Assembly: GCA_964642165.1 (NCBI GenBank)
Contig: CAZXOC010000007.1
Coordinates: 1-56,963, forward strand
Length of the DNA: 56,963 nucleotides
DNA from: CAYRVX01 sp964642165
GTDB lineage: Bacteria; Planctomycetota; Phycisphaerae; SM23-33
Reading direction: 5' to 3'
A model generated the notes under the pieces. It saw only the letters and a program-made list of their open reading frames with translations. It did not search any database and was not told the DNA's origin. The stretch's first letter is position 1. Every line of letters starts with the position of its first letter. The translations under genes were made by a program, and so were the position numbers. Shown here one piece after another: positions 43,214-50,434 of this stretch.

Positions 43214-44839
43214 TCATGCGGCCACTTGCAGGTAGCCGCCGACATTCTCGAAATCGTAGCAGACGGGCGTGTGGTCGTCGCCCCAGGTCCAGCCCCGCAG
43301 TTGGACATCACCGTTCTCGACCGTCACGCACCAGAGGAACTCCTCCCAGCGTCCTGCGGTCCCGCTGTTCTCGTACTGCGGGAATGGGCTCTCGCGGTGC
43401 CCTCGAAGGCAAGCCAGCCAGCGGTCGGGCACGTCGGGGTCTTCTCGGGGGCTGTGCGTGTGCCCGAGAATGAACTGCGGGACATACGGATGGTCGCCGA
43501 AGTCCTCCCGGACAGTGTCGCAGAACGCCACCTCGTCAATGGTGGTCCAACTGGAGGCCAGCTCGTCCCCGAATCCCTGACCCCAGAGCTTGCTCTCCCA
43601 GTCGGCACGTTCGGTGTATCCGGCGGCAAGCGACGGGATCCCTGAGACGACCATGGTGACGATCTCGCCGGCCGCGCTGCATGCCGGCGTGTTCCATTCA
43701 TCAAGCTGATGGCCGTGGGCCACGATGACCTCCGGGCTCTTCCCGCCGTGATGGTGCATGTCCGATCCGTAGTCGCCCAGGAAGGCGTAGTCGAAGACCT
43801 CCAGCTCGGGATAGACGACGCGGAGCCCGTCGATGAACTCCGCCTGCCTCCAGGGATCGTCGTGGTTGCCCGCCACGCGTACGAACCGGCCCCGGTCGTG
43901 GTACAGCGTCCGAATCAGTTGGTATACGTCGGCGTTGCTCTCGAAGATCCGGACGGCCTGCTCGCGAGTGCGGTGGTTGTCGTACTCCTCGCCCATCGAG
44001 GCCGTCAGCGGGAACGTCAGGACGAAGAAGGTCTCCAGAACGGCGTCGCGGAGCGTCACCTCGCGCATCCACAGGTCTTCGATGTCCCCGTTCTCGATCA
44101 GCGTGTAGGGCTCCTGGACCGCGGCATAGGAGGCCAGAACGGCCCTGTACAGCTCGTGGTTGCCCAACTGCCGGAACCTGTCGAGCGGGTCTCCTTCGAT
44201 GAAGAGATGCAGGTCGCTGACGATCACGTAGTTGCCCGAGGTCGGAAGGAACGCCACGGGCCTCTCTGCCAGCAGGTCCTCGTCCAGCTCGAACAGGCCC
44301 TCGATGATATCGTACTCCTTCCCCACGACTCCCACGATCTCACACACGATCCATATCATGAGAGCCGAGAGGAGCAGCGGCGAGAGGATCAGCACCCAAA
44401 GCGCCCGTTCCAGGAACGGGAGGACCTTCTCCTCGATGAACTCCCCCACGGCGTGGGCGGCGGCCTCGATCCAGCCCCAGACGGTGGCAGCGGCGTTCTG
44501 CACCCAGTCCCACGCCGACCCGGCGGCCTCCCGGACCCAGTCCCAGGCGTCGGCGGCCGTGCTGGCGGTCCATTCCCAAACGTCGTGGGCGACCTGCTTG
44601 ACCCAGTCCCATAGCGAGCTTCCGGCCTCGGCGATCCAGTCCCAGACGGCCGCCGCGGCATCCGCTGCGCTCTCCAGCAGGCTGCCGAGCCCTTCGCCGG
44701 CCTCGGATATCCACCCCCCTACGGTGGCGATGCCTTCCTCCACGGCGTCCACGAGCGAGTCGACCATGTCCTCGCCCAGATCGACGGCCGCGTCGGAGAG
44801 GTCGCTGACGGTATCGCACACGCATCCGCACCAGGACAT
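43214..44839 (-). CDS. Membrane metallophosphoesterase with Trp-rich 11-residue repeats
   Basis: 541 residues. N-terminal helical segment, then six exact 11-residue repeats W-x-W-[IVT]-x(7) at Trp66, 77, 88, 99, 110 and 121, a single hydrophobic helix (146-172), and a C-terminal calcineurin-like phosphoesterase with all five motif groups: SDLH (208-211), NGDIED (250-255), GNHDD (324-328), AHGH (374-377) and GHTH (459-462). The enzyme should be active on a phosphomono- or diester of unknown identity. The repeats predict a long amphipathic helix suited to lying on or entering a membrane. ATG 44839 follows AGGAGG. It is the second gene of a two-gene unit with the promoter at 45411-45439. Composition looks less GC-rich than its neighbours (by eye). 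Confidence 0.8.
   Translation of the reverse strand: MSWCGCVCDTVSDLSDAAVDLGEDMVDSLVDAVEEGIATVGGWISEAGEGLGSLLESAADAAAAVWDWIAEAGSSLWDWVKQVAHDVWEWTASTAADAWDWVREAAGSAWDWVQNAAATVWGWIEAAAHAVGEFIEEKVLPFLERALWVLILSPLLLSALMIWIVCEIVGVVGKEYDIIEGLFELDEDLLAERPVAFLPTSGNYVIVSDLHLFIEGDPLDRFRQLGNHELYRAVLASYAAVQEPYTLIENGDIEDLWMREVTLRDAVLETFFVLTFPLTASMGEEYDNHRTREQAVRIFESNADVYQLIRTLYHDRGRFVRVAGNHDDPWRQAEFIDGLRVVYPELEVFDYAFLGDYGSDMHHHGGKSPEVIVAHGHQLDEWNTPACSAAGEIVTMVVSGIPSLAAGYTERADWESKLWGQGFGDELASSWTTIDEVAFCDTVREDFGDHPYVPQFILGHTHSPREDPDVPDRWLACLRGHRESPFPQYENSGTAGRWEEFLWCVTVENGDVQLRGWTWGDDHTPVCYDFENVGGYLQVAA
44447..44644 (-). repeat. Six 33-bp tandem repeats coding W-x-W hendecads
   Basis: Encodes residues 66-131 of the metallophosphoesterase: WDWIAEAGSSL, WDWVKQVAHDV, WEWTASTAADA, WDWVREAAGSA, WDWVQNAAATV, WGWIEAAAHAV. 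Spacing is exactly 11 residues, while the DNA copies have diverged, so the period is kept by selection. Confidence 0.9.
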
Positions 44840-44849
44840 GGCGGGCCTC

Positions 44850-45329
44850 CTACTTTGGGCGGGCGGCGCGGGCGCTGACTTCCGCCAGCACGAGCTCAAA
44901 CGCCTGCTCGTCGGTGAACCCCACGCTCTTCAGAGCGCCGAACTTCTTCCACAGGAGCGTCGCGGTCTCCTGGAGGATCCCTTCGACGTCGGAACTGCCC
45001 GCCACGTGATGGATTCCGGCCTTGGCCGCCGACATCCTGGCGTCCAGCAAGTTGAGCGGCTTCGCCCCGGCCAGGAGCGTGTCCTTGACCACCGCGTCGG
45101 CATCGCGCTGGATCAGCGTTGTCGCACGGTTGCTCATGGCCTTCGCCGTGGCTGCCTTGACGGCGGCCTTGACGCTCGCCGACAACTTGCCAGGGTCGAT
45201 GCCCATCTTCTTTGCGACTTCCTTCTCGGCGGCCTGTGTCGCCGCCGCCAGTTCCCCGGGGGTGAACTTGATCCCACCGGTAGGAGCGGGCGCCCGACGA
45301 GCGGCCCTCTTAGCGCGCTTCTGTGCCAT
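44850..45329 (-). CDS. Small basic helical protein, partner of the metallophosphoesterase
   Basis: 159 residues, family not recognised. A very basic start (MAQKRAKRAARRAPAP) is followed by Ala/Lys-rich helices (LAAATQAAEKEVAKKMG, LSASVKAAVKAATAKAM) and a C-terminal helical part (SDVEGILQETATLLWKKFG, DEQAFELVLAEVSA). No signal peptide or membrane helix. It ends 10 bases before the metallophosphoesterase start, so both share an mRNA. The basic N-terminus could bind nucleic acid or an acidic partner (inference). Ribosome site GGAG. Confidence 0.75.
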   Translation of the reverse strand: MAQKRAKRAARRAPAPTGGIKFTPGELAAATQAAEKEVAKKMGIDPGKLSASVKAAVKAATAKAMSNRATTLIQRDADAVVKDTLLAGAKPLNLLDARMSAAKAGIHHVAGSSDVEGILQETATLLWKKFGALKSVGFTDEQAFELVLAEVSARAARPK

Positions 45330-45410
45330 CGGAGTCTCCTTTCCCGCAACAACCCCAAGGTCCCAAACCGGAATAGTCCCGCGACCTTCGCGGGTCCGCT
45401 TATGTCGATC

Positions 45411-45439
45411 ATTCTAACCAAAGCCGTCGGCAGTCGCAA
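45411..45439 (-). promoter_or_regulatory. Promoter of the two-gene metallophosphoesterase unit
   Basis: On the minus strand: TTGCGA (45434-45439), 17-base spacer, TAGAAT (45411-45416). The ~75-base leader holds a hairpin at 45378-45394 (CCCGCGA/TCGCGGG). This separates the unit from the sulfatase operon upstream. Confidence 0.65.
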
Positions 45440-45504
45440 ATCACTGGGTTCGCCCAGGCGAGCCCAAGGCGGCTCCTCGGGTGGCATCCGGGACCGTCGC
45501 CCCT

Positions 45505-45604
45505 GCTTCTCCTCGGGGATGCTCAGCTCGGGCAGCCTGCCGCGCAGGCAGGCCCGCGACTTCTTTCGTGATCGGGGGCCCGGCCCTCGCACTCCAAGCT
45601 GACG
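45505..45604 (-). pseudogene. Remnant of a TIM-barrel isomerase gene (3' end only)
   Basis: This stretch matches the last ~105 bases of the intact isomerase gene at 48660-48771 almost base for base, with scattered substitutions, a small insertion and a ~5-base deletion that break the frame. Read in two frames it gives SLECEGR... then CLRGRLPELSIPEEK, against SMECEGQ... and WLRGTLAELGIPEEK in the intact copy. The stop codon TAG has become CAG. Only the C-terminal ~35 codons remain, 40 bases from the sulfatase stop. The 45440-45504 stretch holds nothing I recognise. Confidence 0.8.
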
Positions 45605-45643
45605 CCCCCGCCGGCAAGTAATCCCCGGTGCGGGCGGGCTGGC

Positions 45644-47098
45644 CTACGTCTGGGGCATCGTCCAGTCTTTGGGGGCCTGGAAGCCCTTGCGGCCCTGGCC
45701 GTAGGGAGGCAGGCCCTTCTCGTACCGCAGGGCGCGGAAGGCCTTGAGGTCCTCCAGCAGGGCGCGGACGACGTCCGGGTGCCTGTCGGCGAGGTTGACC
45801 TTCTCGTTCGGGTCCTCGTTGATGCGGAAGAGGAAGAGCTTGGCGCCCTTGCCACCCGCGCGCCCGGCGGGAGCGGGGCCGAGGATCGGCGGGCCCTCGC
45901 GGACGAGCTTCCAGTCGGCGGCGATGACGGCGAGCCGTTCGGACTGCTCGCCGCTCTGGGCCCAGTAGGAGTACCACTTCCGCTTCGGCGGCCCGCCCCG
46001 GCCGGCCAGCGCGTCGTAGACGTCGACGCCGTCGAGGGGCTTGCCTTCGTGCCTGCCCGCGCCGACGATCCGCCGCAGCGTCGGCAGCACGTCGATGTAG
46101 CCCATCACGGCGGAGACCTTCCGCCCGCCCCTCAGCCCGCCGGCGGGCCAGCGCGCCGACGCGGCGACGCGGATCCCGCCCTCGAAGAGCGTCTGCTTGC
46201 CGCCCCGAAGCGGCGTGTTGTCGGCGCCGGCGCCGCCGCCGTTGTCGCTGAAGAACCACACGAGCGTGTTGTCGGCGATGCCTTTCCTCTCGAGCGCGTC
46301 GAGCACGCGGCCGATGCCGTCGTCCATGCAGGCGACCATGGCGGCATAGGTCCGCCGCCTGCCCTTCAGGTGCGCGTATCTGCGGAGGTACTCCTCCGGC
46401 GCCTGGAGCGGCGTGTGCGGGGCGTTGAACGGCAGGTAGAGGAAGAAGGGCCCGTCCGCCGGGCTGTCGGCGATGAACTTCGCGGCCTCGGCGGCCAGCA
46501 GGTTGGTGGAGTACCCGCTCTCCCGCGCCGGGGCGTGGTCGCGATGCCAGTCCAGCTCGCCTTCCCGCAGGTGCGTGAAGTAGTCGATCGCCCCGTTGTA
46601 GCAGCCGTAGAAACGCGTGAAGCCCCGGTTGAGCGGGTGGTATCGCTTGTGGCAGTGCCCGAGGTGCCACTTCCCGAAGCACGCTCGCCGCTTGTAGCCC
46701 GCCCCGGCGAGCATCCCCGCCAGCGTCTCCTCGTCGTCCGGCAGGCCGTACTTCCGCCACGGGGGAATCACCGCCCGCATGATCCCGAAGCGCAGGGGCC
46801 AGCGGCCCGTCATCAGCCCGGCCCGCGTGGGCGAGCAGATCGGGCAGGCATAGAAGCGCTCCAGCCGCACGCCCTCGGCCGCCAGGCGATCGATGTTCGG
46901 CGTCTTGATCTCGCTGCCGTGATAGCCGACGTCGTTCCAGCCCAGGTCGTCCGCGACGATGATCACGATGTTGGGCTTGCGCGGCCGCATCGGCTTCTCC
47001 CGCGACGAGGCGGCGCGACCCATCGCCAGCCCGGCCGCGCCGAGCCCGAGCGCCTTCAGTGCGTCGCGGCGCGTGTGACCTCTTGCAGCGTGTGCCAT
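45644..47098 (-). CDS. Sulfatase, exported
   Basis: 484 residues. Twin-Arg start (HTRRDALKALGLGAAG), VADDLGWNDVG metal site, ICSPTRAGLMTGRWP with Cys88 as the formylglycine residue, GKWHLGH, FSDNGGGAGADN and a C-terminal NEDPNEKVNLADRHPDV typical of arylsulfatase A-like enzymes. Ribosome site GGGAG. It lies 29 bases downstream of the FucI-like gene in the minus-strand sugar operon, and so probably desulfates the sugar those enzymes handle. Confidence 0.93.
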   Translation of the reverse strand: MAHAARGHTRRDALKALGLGAAGLAMGRAASSREKPMRPRKPNIVIIVADDLGWNDVGYHGSEIKTPNIDRLAAEGVRLERFYACPICSPTRAGLMTGRWPLRFGIMRAVIPPWRKYGLPDDEETLAGMLAGAGYKRRACFGKWHLGHCHKRYHPLNRGFTRFYGCYNGAIDYFTHLREGELDWHRDHAPARESGYSTNLLAAEAAKFIADSPADGPFFLYLPFNAPHTPLQAPEEYLRRYAHLKGRRRTYAAMVACMDDGIGRVLDALERKGIADNTLVWFFSDNGGGAGADNTPLRGGKQTLFEGGIRVAASARWPAGGLRGGRKVSAVMGYIDVLPTLRRIVGAGRHEGKPLDGVDVYDALAGRGGPPKRKWYSYWAQSGEQSERLAVIAADWKLVREGPPILGPAPAGRAGGKGAKLFLFRINEDPNEKVNLADRHPDVVRALLEDLKAFRALRYEKGLPPYGQGRKGFQAPKDWTMPQT

Positions 47099-47127
47099 TC
47101 GAATTCTCCCGGGGCGGCGCGCCCCGC

Positions 47128-48585
47128 TCAGGAGCAGATCGGGTCCACCCGGATGCCCGCGAGCTTGCCGTAGGCCCGGAACATCCTGGCCAGCTTGCCC
47201 AGGATGAACAGTTGGTGGAAGCCCTTCGTGTCGCGGGAATCCACCGCGTCGTTGGAGTCGGTGACCCCGTCCAGCTCGACCTCGACGGCCGTCCGGCAGC
47301 AGCCCGAGGGCGGCTGGGGGATGTTGGCCCGCACGCGGCCCGTGCCCACGATGATCCTCTCCGTCCCGGCGAACTCCATGACCGTGACGTCCCTGCCGAC
47401 GGGCCAGAGCACCTGGAGCGACACGCCCGTGCGGGTGTGGTAGTCCCGCAGCACGAAGGGCGCCCGGTACGGCTTGTCGAACCCCTCGAGCCGGGTGGCC
47501 GACGTGCAATGGGCACCGATCAGCGTGTTGTGGACCGTGTTCGGCGAGGGGTCCTGCATGAACCCCGGGCGGTCGAACAGCAGGTGCGTCAGCAGCATGG
47601 ACAGCGCCGCGTCGCGATCGGCCTCGCAGGCCGCCACCGTGCCCTCGTCCAGCAGCTTCGAGAAGGCCAGGCAGACCGGGTTCTTCCAGCCCAGGCACGC
47701 GATCGTGATGCCCTGGCAGTCCTCGGCCTGCATCAGCCGGCGACAGACGACGTAGTTCTTGGCGGCCTCGAGCACGTCCCGCTTCGTCGGCTCGGCGATC
47801 CGCCGGGCCTTGGCGGTGTAGAACTCGGCGATGGCACGGGTTTCCTTGCTCTCGGAGACCTTCTTGAGCTCCTCGCCGAAGCGCCGGGTCGGGATCCCAT
47901 GGAAGGCCGTGCCGAGCCCCTTGGCCGTGCTGTCGCCCTTTCGGCCGACGACGAGGATCCGCGTGTGCCTCATCCGCCAGATGGCGTTCAGCATCCGCAG
48001 CGCGAACGAAAGCCAGCCGACGTCCTGGGTGGCGCCCAGGACGGTCCGCGGCGCGTTGCGCCCGCACTGCAGGTGGCTCGTGAAGCCGCTCAGGTGGCTG
48101 TACACGACGGTCGGGATGGCGCCGCGCTTCGCGACGATCTCGTTGACCGGCGCCCAGCCCTTCAGGCACATCGCGCCGACGATCAGGCCGTCGGGCGGCG
48201 ACTTGGCCAGCTCCGCGAGATAGGCGGCCGGCGCGCCCTTGCCCCACAGGGGCTCCTCGCGCACGCGAAGCTGAACGTCCAGCTTGCGGGCCGTCTCCCG
48301 CAAGGTCCTGACGAACAGCGCCTGCTGCGCCCGCGTGTCGCAGTTGCCGCCGGGCCAGCTCACGACGAACGGTTTGACCGGACGGACGAAGACCACGTTG
48401 ACGACGGGCCTGGCCGTCGGGGCGGGCTTCGTCTCGGCGGCCAGCAGCGACGAGGCGAAGTCCAGCACGTCCAGGTGCGTCGCCGCCAGCGCGGCACCCG
48501 ACGCGGTCAGGAAGCGGCGGCGATTCAGCCTCGTCGCACAGGGGGACGTCCCACAGCCTTCGGCACAACTGCTTTGGTCACACAC
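47128..48585 (-). CDS. L-fucose/L-arabinose isomerase-like protein, exported
   Basis: 485 residues from a GTG start with GAGGAGA 6 bases upstream. A Tat-like signal (LNRRRFLTASGAALAAT) precedes a FucI/AraA-like arrangement: Rossmann-type N-terminal domains (DGLIVGAMCLKGWAPVNEIV, TRILVVGRKGD, AEDCQGITIACLGW) and a C-terminal beta part (NTLIGAHCTSATRLEGF, GTGRVRANIPQPPSGCC). Members interconvert aldose and ketose, but an exported one may bind or modify sugars differently. It is flanked by a sulfatase and two TIM-barrel isomerases. Confidence 0.75.
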   Translation of the reverse strand: MCDQSSCAEGCGTSPCATRLNRRRFLTASGAALAATHLDVLDFASSLLAAETKPAPTARPVVNVVFVRPVKPFVVSWPGGNCDTRAQQALFVRTLRETARKLDVQLRVREEPLWGKGAPAAYLAELAKSPPDGLIVGAMCLKGWAPVNEIVAKRGAIPTVVYSHLSGFTSHLQCGRNAPRTVLGATQDVGWLSFALRMLNAIWRMRHTRILVVGRKGDSTAKGLGTAFHGIPTRRFGEELKKVSESKETRAIAEFYTAKARRIAEPTKRDVLEAAKNYVVCRRLMQAEDCQGITIACLGWKNPVCLAFSKLLDEGTVAACEADRDAALSMLLTHLLFDRPGFMQDPSPNTVHNTLIGAHCTSATRLEGFDKPYRAPFVLRDYHTRTGVSLQVLWPVGRDVTVMEFAGTERIIVGTGRVRANIPQPPSGCCRTAVEVELDGVTDSNDAVDSRDTKGFHQLFILGKLARMFRAYGKLAGIRVDPICS

Positions 48586-48659
48586 GGGTTCTCTCCTCAG
48601 ATGGCGGATCGCCGCACGTTGCTCGCGAGTCCCCCGCTCGCGCGGCAGGACGCGGGCCG

Positions 48660-49529
48660 CTACTTCTCCTCGGGAATGCCCAGCTCCGCCAGCGTGCCGC
48701 GCAGCCAGGCCAGCGACTTCTCGATCAGGGGCCCGCCCTGGCCCTCGCACTCCATGCTGAGCGTGCCGTCGAAGCCGGCGTCGCGGAGGATCTCCAGGCA
48801 CCGGCGGATGTTGTCGGCGTTGACGCCGTCGCCGATGGCGCAGGCGCTGACGGCGATGCCGGTCTGCTCGCCGCGGGCCGCCGCCGCCAGCGACTCCGAG
48901 ACGTCCTTGACGTGCACGTGCGCGACCTTGTCCACGAACCGCCGCACGAACGCGACGGGGTCCTGCCCCGCGATGAACGTGTTGCCCGTGTCCAGGTTCA
49001 TCCGCAGGCGCGGGCTGTCGACGAAGGCCAGCATCTCCGCCATCCGGTCGGGGTCCGTCGTGAAGTAGCCGTGCACCTCGATCGTGACGATGATCTCGTG
49101 CGCCTCGGCGACGCGGAGGATCTGCCGGTAGCTGCGCTCCATGATGCCCATGGCGTCGGCGTCCTCCAGGCCCTCGGGCTTGTGCAGGCCGTCCGTCGTC
49201 GCCACGGCCGGGGCGCCCGCCAGGTGCGCCCACGGGATGCTCTTCAGCACGTAGGGCACGCCGCGGATCGGGCCGTCCTCGCCCGACAGCGGATACGCCG
49301 CGTCCACCTGGGAGAACCGCACGCCGTGGTCGGCCATCTTGCGGGCCAGGAGCACGGGGTCCTCGTACAGCGCGACGTGCGGCTGGTAGCCCAGGCCGTG
49401 GATCCAGCTCGCCCCGTCGATCAGCCCGCACTCGATGTAGTGCACGTCGTTGCGCTGGGCCCATTCGAGGCAGGCATCGAAGTTCCAGTAGGCGGAGTTG
49501 AACGCGTCGGTGTGGAATCCGATCTTCAT
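48660..49529 (-). CDS. TIM-barrel sugar isomerase/epimerase
   Basis: 289 residues, cytoplasmic (no signal). Xylose-isomerase-like TIM barrel with the metal ligand set YIECG, VTIEVHGYF, RMNLDTGN, HVHVKD and SMECEGQ. Substrate unknown. It is a close paralogue of the next gene (shared DTGN and VKDV blocks). Ribosome site GGAAGGGAG. Its 3' end is duplicated as the remnant at 45505-45604. Confidence 0.9.
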   Translation of the reverse strand: MKIGFHTDAFNSAYWNFDACLEWAQRNDVHYIECGLIDGASWIHGLGYQPHVALYEDPVLLARKMADHGVRFSQVDAAYPLSGEDGPIRGVPYVLKSIPWAHLAGAPAVATTDGLHKPEGLEDADAMGIMERSYRQILRVAEAHEIIVTIEVHGYFTTDPDRMAEMLAFVDSPRLRMNLDTGNTFIAGQDPVAFVRRFVDKVAHVHVKDVSESLAAAARGEQTGIAVSACAIGDGVNADNIRRCLEILRDAGFDGTLSMECEGQGGPLIEKSLAWLRGTLAELGIPEEK

Positions 49530-49557
49530 CGCCGGCTCTCCCTTCCGAGCTGTCTGC

Positions 49558-50382
49558 TCACACGATGCCGCGGAACCACTCCAGGCTCCGCGCGGTGTTG
49601 GCCTCGCCCTTGGTCTCCAGGCTCATCACGCCGCTCCAGCCGCCTTCCTTCAGCAGCTCGACGATGCCGCGGATGTTGTCCGCGTTGATGCCCTGCCCGA
49701 CGTGCACCTCGCTGGCGGCGATGCCGGTTTCCTCGCCGATGCTCTCCCGCAGCTCCGGCGCGACGTCCTTCACGTGGAAGTGCTTGATCCACGGCAGCAG
49801 CCGGCGCGTCATCTCGACGGGATCGTTGCCGGCCACGAACGCGTTGCCCGTGTCGAAGTTCACGCCCAGCAGCGGGTCGTCGATCTCCTCCATCAGCCGC
49901 ACCATCAGCTCCAGGTTCGTGGTCAGCGGCCCGTGGGGCTCGATGTTGATGCCGACGTCGTGGGTGCGCGCCACGACCAGCGCCTCGCCGAGGTGGTACA
50001 CCGCGCGGCGGAAGACCTCCTCCAGCGTCATGCCGTCGGGGACCTCCGCGCCGTCGGTCGTCGCGACGTACGGGCAGTCGATCGCCCGCGCCATCCGGAT
50101 GCCGTTGATGAGGTAGGGAATCGACTGCCAGCGGTGCAGGGCGTAGTGGCAGTCCAGTTGGCTGACCCGCAGGTCGTGCCGCGCCAGCTCCGCCCGGAGG
50201 GCCATCGGGTCCTGGTTCAGCGAGATGGCCGGCGAGAAGCCGAGCCCCTCGAAGAAGTCCTGCCCGTCGACGGTGTTGATCTCGACGACGTCGCAGCCCT
50301 GGGCGCGGCACCACTCGAAGACGTACGTGATGCTGCGGTCGTCGTGGCGGAAGTTGTCGCTGGCGATACCGATCTCGATCAT
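49558..50382 (-). CDS. TIM-barrel sugar isomerase/epimerase (paralogue)
   Basis: 274 residues, the same fold and metal-ligand pattern as its neighbour: VVEINTVDG, INIEPHGP, VNFDTGN, KHFHVKD and SLETKGE. It starts 52 bases after the HEAT/ThuA gene stop with AAAGGAAC upstream. Two adjacent paralogues suggest a duplication followed by specialisation on consecutive intermediates or related sugars. Confidence 0.9.
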   Translation of the reverse strand: MIEIGIASDNFRHDDRSITYVFEWCRAQGCDVVEINTVDGQDFFEGLGFSPAISLNQDPMALRAELARHDLRVSQLDCHYALHRWQSIPYLINGIRMARAIDCPYVATTDGAEVPDGMTLEEVFRRAVYHLGEALVVARTHDVGINIEPHGPLTTNLELMVRLMEEIDDPLLGVNFDTGNAFVAGNDPVEMTRRLLPWIKHFHVKDVAPELRESIGEETGIAASEVHVGQGINADNIRGIVELLKEGGWSGVMSLETKGEANTARSLEWFRGIV

Positions 50383-50434
50383 GGGCCCGTTCCTTTCGTC
50401 GATGGGGCGGCGAGTTGTGGGACGTGCCTCCGGC

